Source: Flavobacterium album
GTDB lineage: Bacteria > Bacteroidota > Bacteroidia > Flavobacteriales > Flavobacteriaceae
Length of the DNA: 64,000 nucleotides
Assembly: GCF_003096035.1 (NCBI RefSeq)
Contig: NZ_CP029186.1
Span: 3,827,001 to 3,891,000, forward strand
Reading direction: 5' to 3'
This document shows, piece by piece, positions 9,542 through 18,116 of this stretch. Numbering within the stretch: position 1 is the first letter of the stretch; the number at the start of each line of letters is the position of its first letter. The notes under the pieces are model-generated. The model was given only the letters and a program-made list of their open reading frames with translations. It ran no database searches and was not told the origin of the DNA. A program made the translations under genes and the position numbers.

Positions 9542-9881
9542 CGGTTGTTGGTTTTGTTAGGTCAAAATTGCAGCAGTAAAACCATATTCCATAAAAAAGC
9601 TTACCGAGTTGCAGGATTTTGGGGATGAGTTGTAAAACTAAATAACTATCTAAATTTTTAAAAAACAATAAAAATGTCATATTGAGCGCAGTCGAAATGA
9701 GGCATTTTCGTTGTTTTGCTTCTCAACGCGCTCGAAGTGACAATCGTTCACGTTTTTTTTTGCTTATAAGTTAATTTTAAACAGTTACTAAATTGGCCTC
9801 CCAACCTTATCAATAAAAAAAGCATCTTATATAATCATATATGGAAAAAACCTTTATTTTCGCACAAACCAACCAAACCAA
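9542..9881. other. 340-bp divergent intergenic region
   Basis: Lies between the minus-strand TonB receptor and the plus-strand barrel protein, so it must hold both promoters. It contains one intergenic inverted repeat (9675-9743). Just upstream of the gene at 9882 is TATTTTCG (9855-9862), one base from the TAnnTTTG -7 element, but without a TTG at the right distance. I see no coding sequence here. Confidence 0.6.
9675..9743. repeat. Intergenic inverted repeat of the GAGCGCAGTCGAA type
   Basis: The left arm reads TGTCATATTGAGCGCAGTCG (from 9675) and the right arm CTTCTCAACGCGCTCGAAGT followed by GACAA (9719-9743); the reverse complement of the right arm (TTGTCACTTCGAGCGCGTTG...) pairs imperfectly with the left. 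The half sequence GCGCTCGAAGTGACAATCG recurs at 59289-59305. Such CTTCGAGCGCAGTCGA palindromes are widespread in flavobacterial intergenic DNA by my recollection. Role unknown; possibly a hairpin in the leader of one of the two flanking genes. Confidence 0.65.
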
Positions 9882-11057
9882 ATGAAACAAGCTTTATCCC
9901 TTCTCCTGCTTTTTACAAGCCTTGCCTGCTTTTCGCAAATCAATTATAAACCCGGCTATTTTATAACCAACAATGGCACCAGGACCGAATGCCTGATACG
10001 CAATGTGGCCTGGAAAGACAATCCTGTTGAATTTGATTACAAAGCAGATGAAGGGTCAGAAACAAAAAAAGGTGTTATAAAAGATGTATCGGAATTTGGC
10101 GTTGAAGGGTATAAATTCAAGCGCTTTACAGTTAGCATTGACCGCTCTTCTACCATCATGGACCAGATGAGCACCAGCGCTATCCCGGAATGGAAGACTG
10201 AAACCCTGTTTTTAAAAATCCTTGTTGAAGGGAAAGCTACATTGTACCAATATGAGGACGGCAATGTTGTAAAATACTTCTTCAGTACGGGAGACCACGC
10301 TACCGCGGAGCAGCTGCTGTACAGGGAACACAAGGAAAACGGTGTTATAAAAGTGAACACTAAATTCCGCCAACAGCTTTATAACCTCATGAGGGATACA
10401 AAACCGGATGTGCGCCTGTACGAAAATACCAGGTATCAAAAAAGTGCACTTACCGACTTGTTTGTAGACTATAATGGGGGCAACGGCGAAGTGAAGGACC
10501 TTACAGCAAAACAAAACAGGAGCAGCGTGAACTTTAAGATCACACCGGGTATCAGCATGGCTTCGGTAACTGTAAAGGACAGGCTGGGAAACGCTTTTGG
10601 ATATGATTTTGATGCAAAGCCTGCTTTCAGGATTGGCGGCGAGGTGGAGTATATTATGCCATTCAACAACAATAAATGGGCGCTGTTTGCCGACCCCAAT
10701 ATCCAGTTCTATAAAAATGATGGCAGGCAGAACCAATTCGACTGGAAAATAGAGTATAAATTCATTGAGGTGCCTTTTGGTGCCAGGCATTACATGTACC
10801 TCAATAACGATTCGAAAATTTTCCTGGATGCGGCGTATGCTATTGTACTGAGTGTGGGTGACCCTCATATTTCGTATAATGACATACCGCGAAACATTTC
10901 GAAGTCATCTAATTTTACTGCAGGCGCAGGGTTTGCCCATAAGAAATACAGTGCGGAGCTGCGTTACGGCTTCGGCCGCGGCCTTACCGACCTGCACGAT
11001 ACTTGGGGTGCTACCTATACATCTGTCAGCCTGATACTGGGTTATAAGTTATTTTAA
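9882..11057 (+). CDS. Outer-membrane beta-barrel protein, uncharacterised
   Basis: A 391-residue protein with signal peptide MKQALSLLLLFTSLACFSQ. Residues ~20-190 form a soluble domain (PGYFITNNGTRTECLIRN, then WKDNPVEFDYK). Residues ~205-391 look like an eight-strand barrel (VNFKITPGISMASV, FRIGGEVEYIMPF, SAELRYGFGRGL, YTSVSLILGYKLF) ending in Phe, the usual outer-membrane C-terminal signature. This layout is frequent among Bacteroidetes PorT/OmpW-like hypotheticals. It stands alone with its own upstream region. Function unknown. Confidence 0.8.
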   Translation: MKQALSLLLLFTSLACFSQINYKPGYFITNNGTRTECLIRNVAWKDNPVEFDYKADEGSETKKGVIKDVSEFGVEGYKFKRFTVSIDRSSTIMDQMSTSAIPEWKTETLFLKILVEGKATLYQYEDGNVVKYFFSTGDHATAEQLLYREHKENGVIKVNTKFRQQLYNLMRDTKPDVRLYENTRYQKSALTDLFVDYNGGNGEVKDLTAKQNRSSVNFKITPGISMASVTVKDRLGNAFGYDFDAKPAFRIGGEVEYIMPFNNNKWALFADPNIQFYKNDGRQNQFDWKIEYKFIEVPFGARHYMYLNNDSKIFLDAAYAIVLSVGDPHISYNDIPRNISKSSNFTAGAGFAHKKYSAELRYGFGRGLTDLHDTWGATYTSVSLILGYKLF

Positions 11058-11103
11058 CAACAGATTTAGCATAGCTTTCGGCCTGAAAAAGCATTGCAAT
11101 GGT

Positions 11104-11111
11104 TATTTTTG
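11104..11111 (+). promoter_or_regulatory. Possible -7 element (TATTTTTG) for the ClC gene
   Basis: TATTTTTG matches TAnnTTTG exactly. The predicted transcription start (about 11117) would lie downstream of the ATG at 11099 and upstream of the ATG at 11132, which favours the second start codon. No good TTG lies 17-23 bp upstream, so support is partial. Confidence 0.4.
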
Positions 11112-11131
11112 CAATACTCAATTGTATTGCA

Positions 11132-12403
11132 ATGCCTAACTATGCTTTCCGGAAAATATATCCTTTCGTAAAATACCAGAAATTAATTGCTGTATCCCTT
11201 ATCATAGGATTCCTTGCGGCGCTTCTTGCCGTATCCTTAAAAAAGATGACCGACCATTATGAAGAAGTGCTGTCTGGCCAGTCGCAGGGTAATGTTTTGT
11301 TCATAATACTCTTCCCCTTCTTCGGGCTGTCACTCATCTACATATTAAGGCAATACCTGTTTAAGAAAAAGGAGAACAAGGGCATTAAGGAAGTATTTGA
11401 AAGCACCGCTACAGGCAAGGGGCTGCCATCGTATAAAATACCTTCGCATTTCATAAACGGGCTCATCACGGTGAGCTTTGGGGGAAGCACGGGCATTGAA
11501 GTCTCTACCGTAGTATCTTCGGCAGCTATAGGCTCATTGGCACAGGAGAAAGAAAAATTCTTTAAACGATACAAGACCGAACTGATATGTGCGGGCATCA
11601 CGGCAGGCATTACCGCCTTGTTCTGTACACCGTTTGCCGGGCTGCTGTTCGCTTACGAAGTGGTTTCAAAAAAAGCCGGCAAAATATTCTTATTGACCAA
11701 TATCCTTGCGGCAGCAATTGCCTATGGATTCATTCTGCTTATCGGTGAAAAGCCACTCTTTGCGCTCAATATTACGCAATGGCACCTTCGTGCAGCTCCA
11801 TGGTTTGCCGTGCTGGGTGTGCTGTGCGGGATTAATGCCGTGTACCTTACCAAATGCGTGATGTTCTTTAAAAAGCAGTTCTTAAAAATTGCAAGCAATT
11901 ATTACAGGATACTTGCGGGAGCAGCGGCTATAAGCGCCATGATTTTCATACTGCCACAGCTATACGGGGATGGCTACCATGCCATACGTGAAAACCTGCT
12001 TACGGCCAACACAATAACTTTGACACTACCGCTTGCCATTGTGTTTTTTGGCATCCTGCTTTTAAAGCCGGTCATAACCTCCATTACGCTTTCCGCGGGT
12101 GGCGATGGCGGTGTGTTTGCCCCGAGTATTTTCATAGGCGCTTTCCTCGGGCTTTTTGTGGCAGTGCTACTCAACACGTATTTTGATGCAGGCGTTATCC
12201 CGATCAACTTTATGGTAATAGGGATGGCGGCTATGCTGAGCGCGGGGATCCATGCGCCTTTTACAGCTTTGTTCCTTATCTGTGGGCTGGTGGGCGACTA
12301 TACGCTCTTCCTGCCTGTATTGATCGTTTGCCTGATCTCAAAATATACTGCAAAAGCGATCTATCCTTATACGGTTTACAGCCTGTCAACCAACGCCAAA
12401 TGA
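11132..12403 (+). CDS. ClC-family chloride channel / Cl-/H+ antiporter
   Basis: About 423 residues (434 if started at the ATG at 11099) with ten or more hydrophobic helices. The C-terminal filter motif is intact (AGGDGGVFAPSIFIGAFLG, family GxFxP). The helix-F motif normally GREGP reads GIEVS in FGGSTGIEVSTVVSSAAIGS, keeping the gating glutamate (codon at 11498) but changing its neighbours; the helix-D GSGIP motif is replaced by NKGIKEVF. The product should move chloride or another anion in the inner membrane. The next gene (HPP family) starts 1 bp after the stop, so the two are one operon. No CBS domains follow. Start choice is uncertain. Confidence 0.85.
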   Translation: MPNYAFRKIYPFVKYQKLIAVSLIIGFLAALLAVSLKKMTDHYEEVLSGQSQGNVLFIILFPFFGLSLIYILRQYLFKKKENKGIKEVFESTATGKGLPSYKIPSHFINGLITVSFGGSTGIEVSTVVSSAAIGSLAQEKEKFFKRYKTELICAGITAGITALFCTPFAGLLFAYEVVSKKAGKIFLLTNILAAAIAYGFILLIGEKPLFALNITQWHLRAAPWFAVLGVLCGINAVYLTKCVMFFKKQFLKIASNYYRILAGAAAISAMIFILPQLYGDGYHAIRENLLTANTITLTLPLAIVFFGILLLKPVITSITLSAGGDGGVFAPSIFIGAFLGLFVAVLLNTYFDAGVIPINFMVIGMAAMLSAGIHAPFTALFLICGLVGDYTLFLPVLIVCLISKYTAKAIYPYTVYSLSTNAK

Positions 12404-12404
12404 C

Positions 12405-13010
12405 ATGCCGATAAAGAAGATTAAACGCAATTACCGTAAAGCACGCTATGTATTTTATAAAGAGACCCTTATTGACTATAAGGAACATTTTTGGGCATTC
12501 GTGGGTTCGTTTATCGGGCTTGGTACTATTGCTTTCCTGCAATATAAAGCCCTAACGGAACAGGATATCGTTTTCCTGATAGGTTCGTTCGGGGCATCAT
12601 GCGTTTTGGTTTACGGGGTGATACAAAGCCCGCTGGCGCAGCCCCGCAATCTCATTGGCGGTCACGTTATCTCGGCTATTATAGGCGTTACGGTACAAAA
12701 GCTGCTTCCGGATATACTGTGGCTTGCAGCGCCGCTGGCTGTTTCCTTATCTATCGTATTCATGCAGATAACCAAAACACTGCACCCTCCCGGCGGGGCC
12801 ACTGCACTTATCGCTGTAACTGCATCGCCCGAAATAAAGGAAATGGGCTATATGTATGTAGTTACACCCGTACTCACAGGATGCCTTATATTACTTGCCG
12901 CAGCGCTTATCTTTAATAACATGACGAAGAACAGGCAGTATCCTTCTCCGCTCGCGGTCAGCAAGATAAAACGGTTCAGGAGGCAGTTCAAAAGATCAAT
13001 TAAACCCTGA
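12405..13010 (+). CDS. HPP family membrane protein
   Basis: A 201-residue inner-membrane protein with about four to five helices and the family signature HPPGGATALIAV near residues 126-137. Segments GSFGASCVLVYGVIQSPLAQPRNLIGGHVIS and LSIVFMQITKTLHPPG are diagnostic for the HPP family (some members transport nitrite in plastids and cyanobacteria). The N-terminus is basic (KKIKRNYRKARYVFYK), placing it in the cytoplasm. The gene starts 1 bp after the ClC stop. An anion-transport role is consistent with the partner gene but not proven. Confidence 0.88.
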   Translation: MPIKKIKRNYRKARYVFYKETLIDYKEHFWAFVGSFIGLGTIAFLQYKALTEQDIVFLIGSFGASCVLVYGVIQSPLAQPRNLIGGHVISAIIGVTVQKLLPDILWLAAPLAVSLSIVFMQITKTLHPPGGATALIAVTASPEIKEMGYMYVVTPVLTGCLILLAAALIFNNMTKNRQYPSPLAVSKIKRFRRQFKRSIKP

Positions 13011-13062
13011 AGTATTTCACAGAAAAATAAATAGGACGTATATTTATAGAAATTTATAACCT

Positions 13063-13437
13063 ATGAAAATACCATCATCTTACCTGCCGGTAATGCCTTA
13101 CCTCATCCTTGAAAAGGCCCCGGAATTTCTGGAATATGCAAAAAAAGTATTTGGAGCCAAAGAGCAAATGATCGTTCCCGGCGAAGGGGAGCGCAGCATT
13201 ATGCACGGCGAGATAAAGATACATGATGCCGTGATCATGTTTGCCCAAAGCAACGAGAACTGGGGACAAAAGTCAGCCGGAATGTTTTTGTTTGTAGAAA
13301 ATGTAGACACAGTTTATAATGCCGGGATTGAACAGGGTGGCACATCGCTCTATGCGCCGATGCAGCAGGACTATGGCTACTCGGCGGGGTTTGAAGACCC
13401 TTTTGGCAACCAGTGGTGGATAACACAGGGAGAATAG
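13063..13437 (+). CDS. VOC (glyoxalase/bleomycin resistance/PhnB-like) family protein
   Basis: A 124-residue single VOC module: VMPYLILEKAPEFLEYAKKVFGA (N-terminal beta-alpha), ERSIMHGEIKIHDAVIMFAQS (first half metal/substrate strand), MFLFVENVDTVYNAGIEQGG and YGYSAGFEDPFGNQWWITQ (second half). This is the PhnB-like subgroup widespread in Bacteroidetes, whose substrates are mostly unknown. The metal ligands are not certain: only His48 (HGE) and Glu (FEDPFGN) are obvious. It is monocistronic as far as spacing shows. Confidence 0.85.
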   Translation: MKIPSSYLPVMPYLILEKAPEFLEYAKKVFGAKEQMIVPGEGERSIMHGEIKIHDAVIMFAQSNENWGQKSAGMFLFVENVDTVYNAGIEQGGTSLYAPMQQDYGYSAGFEDPFGNQWWITQGE

Positions 13438-13534
13438 CACAGGATTGGGCAATTTGGATAATTGGCATCATAATTGGTACCTCTTGGGCCGGACAGGATA
13501 ATCTTGTTCGATTAATTCAAACCAACCAATTTTT

Positions 13535-14011
13535 ATGAAAAAAATTATCTTGCCTGCTATCGTAGCGGCATCGTTCCTGTTTTCGTGCAGTTCGGATGAC
13601 TCTGAAAGAACCAACAACAATGGCAGCTTTTCTAACGACCCCGTTTCAGGCGTTGTTTATGGCCATGATTTTACATTCGTTGGCGGTAAAGCCAGCCCCA
13701 TAAATGCCAATGGCGAGGATGTGCTGTACATCGACCTGGCGGGCGTTGCTATGGATTGCGATTCGGATGTGGAAACCCCGATCTGGATCATCGTACCGGC
13801 AGCCGTAGGCGATTACACATCGGCAAACGGGGCCAGCATACAATTTAGCGATGATGCAGCCGGCAGCTTCCAGGGATCTTTCAACGAACATGTGAAGATC
13901 ACCTCTATTACCGACACCACAGTTAAAGGCCAGGTGATGGGTGATGGCGATGACGACGCCGTTAACAGCATCAACGGTACGTTTGAAGTGCATTTTTGCG
14001 GTATTGATTAA
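13535..14011 (+). CDS. Hypothetical lipoprotein
   Basis: 158 residues with lipoprotein signal MKKIILPAIVAASFLFSCSS (lipobox LFSC, Cys18) and a low-complexity Ser/Asp/Asn linker. The mature part is acidic (GDGDDDAVNS) with GTFEVHFCGID at the end. No family is recognised. A good terminator follows (14048-14075). Expected location is the outer or inner membrane facing the periplasm, or the surface. Confidence 0.7.
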   Translation: MKKIILPAIVAASFLFSCSSDDSERTNNNGSFSNDPVSGVVYGHDFTFVGGKASPINANGEDVLYIDLAGVAMDCDSDVETPIWIIVPAAVGDYTSANGASIQFSDDAAGSFQGSFNEHVKITSITDTTVKGQVMGDGDDDAVNSINGTFEVHFCGID

Positions 14012-14047
14012 AATGGCGTAGCTGATTACGTACAATGTTTGGAACGG

Positions 14048-14075
14048 CCCCGGAAGATAATTTCCGGGGTTTCTT
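14048..14075 (+). terminator. Rho-independent terminator after the lipoprotein gene
   Basis: Perfect stem CCCCGGAA (14048-14055) / TTCCGGGG (14062-14069), six-base loop, followed by TTTCTTATTT. Confidence 0.8.
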
Positions 14076-14190
14076 ATTTACAGATGCACATCATTAAATT
14101 ACGAATCCCGGCGGCTAAACAGCAAACTTCTGTACATCAAAAGTTTGGTATTTGGAACTTAAGATTTGGTGCTTATTTAAAATTTTGCGA

Positions 14191-14222
14191 TTTGATATTT
14201 GGAATTTTAAACCTTACCTTTG
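14191..14222 (+). promoter_or_regulatory. Flavobacterial promoter for the pRiA4b ORF-3 family gene
   Basis: TTTG at 14191-14194 and TACCTTTG at 14215-14222, separated by 20 bp, match the Bacteroidetes consensus TTG / TAnnTTTG. The predicted start site (about 14228) lies roughly 17 nt before the ATG at 14245. The upstream DNA is a run of imperfect TTTGGnATTTGG repeats. Confidence 0.6.
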
Positions 14223-14244
14223 GCCTAATTAAAACAGTACGTTT

Positions 14245-14790
14245 ATGGTTTATAAATTTAGGGTAATACTCGATACGGAAGAGGATATTTTCAGGGACAT
14301 TGCTATCCTTGAGGAAGATACGCTGGAAGACCTGCACAACGCCATTGTGAATGCTTTTGGCTTTGACGGGCTTGAGATCGCTTCGTTCTACACCTGCGAT
14401 GATGAATGGATACAGGATGAGGAAATACCATTGTTCGATACAGGCGATACGCCGGGCGAGCAAAAGACAATGGCCGATTACGTACTCAGCAGCATACTTG
14501 ACAGGGATAATAACAAGATCATATACGTATATGATTTCCTCAATATGTGGACGTTCTTTGTAGAACTTGCCGCTATCGAGGAGCCGGAAACCGGAGTCAG
14601 CTACCCGGACCTGCTTTTTGTTCATGGTGTAATGCCTGCCACCGCGCCTGATATGGCTTTTGGGGCCGATGGCGTTGACGATGACCTGTATGGTGAATTT
14701 GACGATGACTACGACGAGGAAGACATGGATATGTTCGACGACGACCACAACATGGGCGACCTTGGCCTTGACGACCATAATTGGAATTAG
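14245..14790 (+). CDS. Plasmid pRiA4b ORF-3-like family protein (IS1096 TnpR-passenger family)
   Basis: 181 residues. The N-terminal MVYKFRVILDTEEDIFRDIAI, DTLEDLHNAIVNAFGFDGLEIASFYT and DYVLSSILDRDNNKIIYVYDFLNMWTFFVEL segments match the pRiA4b ORF-3 family (sometimes named IS1096 passenger TnpR). The C-terminus is extremely acidic (DDDLYGEFDDDYDEEDMDMFDDD), common for chromosomal Bacteroidetes members. No transposase, recombinase motif or terminal repeats are nearby, so the name reflects homology rather than a mobile element here. Function unknown. It has a well-formed promoter of its own. Confidence 0.8.
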   Translation: MVYKFRVILDTEEDIFRDIAILEEDTLEDLHNAIVNAFGFDGLEIASFYTCDDEWIQDEEIPLFDTGDTPGEQKTMADYVLSSILDRDNNKIIYVYDFLNMWTFFVELAAIEEPETGVSYPDLLFVHGVMPATAPDMAFGADGVDDDLYGEFDDDYDEEDMDMFDDDHNMGDLGLDDHNWN

Positions 14791-14802
14791 TCTTTTGAGT
14801 TG

Positions 14803-14910
14803 CAAAGTTACAGAGTAACAAAGTTGCAAAGTTTGAAAAGCCGTCCATAATATCTACTTATATAAATTAACCAAAACAGTTGCAGAAAACTTAGTTACTC
14901 TGCAACTTTG
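14803..14910. repeat. Intergenic inverted repeat CAAAGTTACAGAGTAAC
   Basis: CAAAGTTACAGAGTAAC (14803-14819) is inverted with one mismatch as GTTACTCTGCAACTTTG (14894-14910), loop 74 nt. Extra TTGCAAAG copies sit inside the left side. It fills the gap between the acidic protein and the nucleoid-associated protein gene and could fold in the mRNA. Confidence 0.6.
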
Positions 14911-14931
14911 ATACTTTGCTACTTACACAAA

Positions 14932-15990
14932 ATGATCAACCTATTCAACACGCACATTGAGAGCCTGTCCGTACACCGCGTAGGCAATAAGAGCCGTAAT
15001 GAGGCTATATTTTTATCGGAACAGCCGTATGGCCTTACCGACGAGATTGTTCCGCTATTGAAGGAATATTTCTTTAAGCCTTTCAGGGACAAGGAAGAAA
15101 ATTACTTCCAGTTCGCGCACGACGTGCATTTGGATTACCACGACATGTACAACTTCGCTACCGAGATCTTTACCAACCCGGGATCGGTGCACGAAGTGTC
15201 TAAAAAAATAACAAAGCACCTTTTTGAGCAGTCGAACCACCCGCACATCAAGAATGGCGAGGTGTACATAAGCTACTTTACGCACCTTACCATTGATAAT
15301 AATCCGGTAGACGCTATCGGTATTTTCAAAAGCGAGATAAAGACCGACTTCCTGCAGTTTGAGGAAAAAGGCAGCAACCTCGAAATCCTGCTGCAACAGG
15401 GTATCAACCTGAACAAGCTGGATAAAGGCTGTATCATTTTCAATTACAAAAAAGAAGACGGCTACAAAATATTGACCATAGACAGCAACCGTTATGACGC
15501 TCGCTATTGGCTGGAGCATTTTCTTTCGGTAGATGCTTTCCAGGATGAGAACTTCATCACGAAGAAATACCTGAAATTCTGCCAGGATTTTGCAAAGGAT
15601 GTCGTGCTTCCTGCCGAAGACAAGAAAGAAGAGGTAATGTTCATGAACCGTTCGGTAAACTACTTTGCCAAAAACGATGATTTTGAGGAAACCAACTTCC
15701 TTAACGAAGTCCTTGACAACCCGGACCTCATCCCTGAATTTAAAAATTACAAAGAAGAGAAAGCCCCGAAATACAGCATCGAGGACGTGACTTCCTTCCC
15801 TATTGCCAACGCAGCCGTAACGGATGCCCGCAAGAAGATGAAGAATGTAATCAGCCTGGACACGAATATCCAGATAAAGCTGGACTTCATCAATCCGGAA
15901 AGCGCCGAAAAATTTGTAGAAAAAGGCTGGGATGAAGAAAAGCAGATGTATTACTACCTGGTGTATTTTAATAAAGAACAGAAGGCATAG
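14932..15990 (+). CDS. Nucleoid-associated protein, NdpA/YejK family
   Basis: 352 residues from the ATG at 14932 (MINLFNTHIESLSVHRVGNK); an in-frame TTG at 14908 lies inside the intergenic repeat and is an unlikely start. Matches the Bacteroidetes members of the nucleoid-associated family (bacterial NdpA) in the N-terminal HRVGNKSRNEAIFLSE, central SYFTHLTIDNNPVDAIGIFKSE, KGCIIFNYKKEDGYKILTIDSNR, and YWLEHFLSV segments. E. coli YejK binds DNA nonspecifically; the role in Bacteroidetes is not established. A clear terminator follows. Confidence 0.85.
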   Translation: MINLFNTHIESLSVHRVGNKSRNEAIFLSEQPYGLTDEIVPLLKEYFFKPFRDKEENYFQFAHDVHLDYHDMYNFATEIFTNPGSVHEVSKKITKHLFEQSNHPHIKNGEVYISYFTHLTIDNNPVDAIGIFKSEIKTDFLQFEEKGSNLEILLQQGINLNKLDKGCIIFNYKKEDGYKILTIDSNRYDARYWLEHFLSVDAFQDENFITKKYLKFCQDFAKDVVLPAEDKKEEVMFMNRSVNYFAKNDDFEETNFLNEVLDNPDLIPEFKNYKEEKAPKYSIEDVTSFPIANAAVTDARKKMKNVISLDTNIQIKLDFINPESAEKFVEKGWDEEKQMYYYLVYFNKEQKA

Positions 15991-16010
15991 CCTTATTTGA
16001 GCAATACTAC

Positions 16011-16037
16011 AGAGGCCCGTTTCGTGGCCTCTTTTTT
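16011..16037 (+). terminator. Rho-independent terminator after the nucleoid-associated protein gene
   Basis: Stem AGAGGCC (16011-16017) / GGCCTCT (16026-16032) followed by a T run to 16037. Confidence 0.8.
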
Positions 16038-16138
16038 GTTGTTAAAACATTGGTAAAAAACATAGCCTTTCTCTATTTTATGTTTTTGTTAGGTTTATAT
16101 TTCCTAATTTTCAAAATTAAATTGATCCGCGAACAGGA

Positions 16139-18001
16139 ATGACCTTAAAAATAAAGCTGCTGTTGTTATTTGCTTTTATAGCCGTTGCCCCTATGGCGGC
16201 ACAGGTGACACCTGTACAGAAAGATACCGTGAAGGAAAAGCGCGACCAGATGTACAAACAGCTGGAAGACTATTCGAAGCGCAAGAAGTTCACAAAATTC
16301 CTGCACAAGCTCATTTTCAAGCCTGTAAAAAAACAGGAGCTTTCGCAACGGCGAAGAAAGACAAAAGAGCGCACGCCCGAAATGAAAGTCTCTTTCAATA
16401 ACTTCGAAGGAAAGATCGTGCGCAAGATCGATGTGGATACCTACGACCCTTTTGGCTACTCGATAAACGACCCAAATGAAAAACCCAATAACTGGATCGA
16501 AAAATTCGGTAACGGGGTCCACATCAAAACCAAGGCGCTTACCATAAAGAACCTGCTCCTGATAAAGCGCAACCAGCCATTGGATTCCCTGCTGGTACAG
16601 GAATCGGAACGCCTTATCCGGAGGCAGCGGTATGTAAGGCGGGTTGTTATACGGCCAGTCCCGGTACCGGGCAGCAAGGATTCGGTAGACGTTGAGATAA
16701 AAGTGCTCGACTCCTGGAGCCTTATCCCTAATGGGTCGGCCTCGACATCAAGCACATCGCTGGAACTCACGGAACGGAATTTCTACGGGCTGGGCCACGA
16801 GTTTCGCAACGATTTTAGCAAGCAATTCTCCTCCGGGCAAACGGATTACCTGGCGCGGTACACCATACCCAATATCATGAATACCTACATTACCACGACC
16901 ATAAATTACCAGATATGGAAGAGCGATAACTCCCTGAAAAGCGTGGGTGTAGACCGCAGCTTCTTCTCGGCTTATACCAAGTGGGCCGGCGGGGCGTACT
17001 TTGAATCGCGGTCGGAGGTAGACTCACTGCCCAATGCGCAGCAGCAATGGGCCTTACAGCAGTATAGGTCGGATGCACAGGACTACTGGGCAGGATATGC
17101 TTTTAAAATATACAAAGGAGAGACAGAAGAAGACCGGACCACGAGGCTGGTAACCACAGGGAGGTTCTTTAACCGCTACTATAAGCAGCGCCCCTCAATA
17201 GAATATGACTCTATAGGGTTTTACTCCAATGAAAAGCTTTATCTCGCCAGTGTGGGTTTGACCTCGCGTAAATTCGTACAGGATAAATTCCTTTTCAACT
17301 ACGATATTGTAGAGGATATTCCGATCGGTAAGGTGTACTCGCTTACCGGGGGCATGCAGGACAAAAACAATGAGCGGCGGGTGTACTTGGGCGGCCGTTA
17401 CGCGTTTGGTAACTACTACGACTGGGGCTATCTGAGTGTCGATGCACAGGTGGGGGCCTATTTCTATCGGGACCGTACCGAACAGAATATACTCCGCCTG
17501 GAAGCGCTGTATTTTACCGATATACGGGACTGGGGGCGGTGGCGTTTTCGGCATTTTATAAAACCTTTGCTTGTTTTTGGCGACAACCGTATGCCCATAA
17601 TCACAGACCAGCTGAATCTCGGCGGCGATAATGGCATATCGGGCTTTGACACCCGCAGGCCGCTGGGTACCAAAAAAGCACTGCTCACATTGCAGACTCA
17701 GGGCTACTCGCCGTGGAATATTTTTGGTTTTCGCCTTAACCCGTTCGCTAATTTTACCATGGGCGTAATAGCCAATGAAGATACTAACCTTTACCAGAGC
17801 AAATTATATACAAAATTTGGCCTCGGCCTGCTTATTTATAATGACTACCTGATATTCAACAGCTTCCAGGTATCGTTCGCATACTATCCCAGTATACCGG
17901 GACAGGGCACAGAAATCTTTAAGACCAATACCTTTAAGAATACCGATATTACCCTGCCTGATTTCCAGGTAGGTAAGCCGGTTACTGTACCATATCAGTA
18001 A
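16139..18001 (+). CDS. BamA/TamA-like outer-membrane protein
   Basis: 620 residues. Signal peptide MTLKIKLLLLFAFIAVAPMAAQ; a basic linker (KRKKFTKFLHKLIFKPVKKQELSQRRRKTKER); a POTRA-like segment around residues 85-205 (FEGKIVRKIDVDTYDPFGYS, TIKNLLLIKRNQPLDSLLVQESERLIRRQRYVRRVVIRPV, VDVEIKVLDSWSLIPNG); and a barrel from ~210 with TERNFYGLGHEFRNDF and NLGGDNGISGFDTRRPLGTKKAL, the latter resembling the surface-antigen (Omp85) lid motif. It is probably an Omp85-superfamily protein involved in barrel or lipid handling. It is monocistronic. A substrate is not evident and it is not BamA itself, which has five POTRAs. Confidence 0.75.
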   Translation: MTLKIKLLLLFAFIAVAPMAAQVTPVQKDTVKEKRDQMYKQLEDYSKRKKFTKFLHKLIFKPVKKQELSQRRRKTKERTPEMKVSFNNFEGKIVRKIDVDTYDPFGYSINDPNEKPNNWIEKFGNGVHIKTKALTIKNLLLIKRNQPLDSLLVQESERLIRRQRYVRRVVIRPVPVPGSKDSVDVEIKVLDSWSLIPNGSASTSSTSLELTERNFYGLGHEFRNDFSKQFSSGQTDYLARYTIPNIMNTYITTTINYQIWKSDNSLKSVGVDRSFFSAYTKWAGGAYFESRSEVDSLPNAQQQWALQQYRSDAQDYWAGYAFKIYKGETEEDRTTRLVTTGRFFNRYYKQRPSIEYDSIGFYSNEKLYLASVGLTSRKFVQDKFLFNYDIVEDIPIGKVYSLTGGMQDKNNERRVYLGGRYAFGNYYDWGYLSVDAQVGAYFYRDRTEQNILRLEALYFTDIRDWGRWRFRHFIKPLLVFGDNRMPIITDQLNLGGDNGISGFDTRRPLGTKKALLTLQTQGYSPWNIFGFRLNPFANFTMGVIANEDTNLYQSKLYTKFGLGLLIYNDYLIFNSFQVSFAYYPSIPGQGTEIFKTNTFKNTDITLPDFQVGKPVTVPYQ

Positions 18002-18048
18002 TTTTTTATTTTCTATTTTTTATTCCGCCTGGAGGAATATACCATTTT

Positions 18049-18075
18049 GTAGACGTTGCATTGCAACGCCTCTAC
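18049..18075. repeat. GTAGACGTTGCA palindrome, copy A
   Basis: GTAGACGTTGCA / TTGCAACGCCTCTAC forms an imperfect palindrome centred on GTTGCATTGCAAC. A second copy lies at 18117-18142. The type GTAGAGACGTTGCAnnGCAACGTCTCTAC is, from memory, a dispersed intergenic palindrome of Bacteroidetes genomes. Confidence 0.65.
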
Positions 18076-18116
18076 GCTGTGTCAGATTGTATTAACAGAT
18101 TATGATGTACTACGTT

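Noticed and set aside
14245..14790. Remnant of an insertion sequence
   Set aside because: Only family membership suggests it; no transposase, target duplication or terminal repeats were seen.
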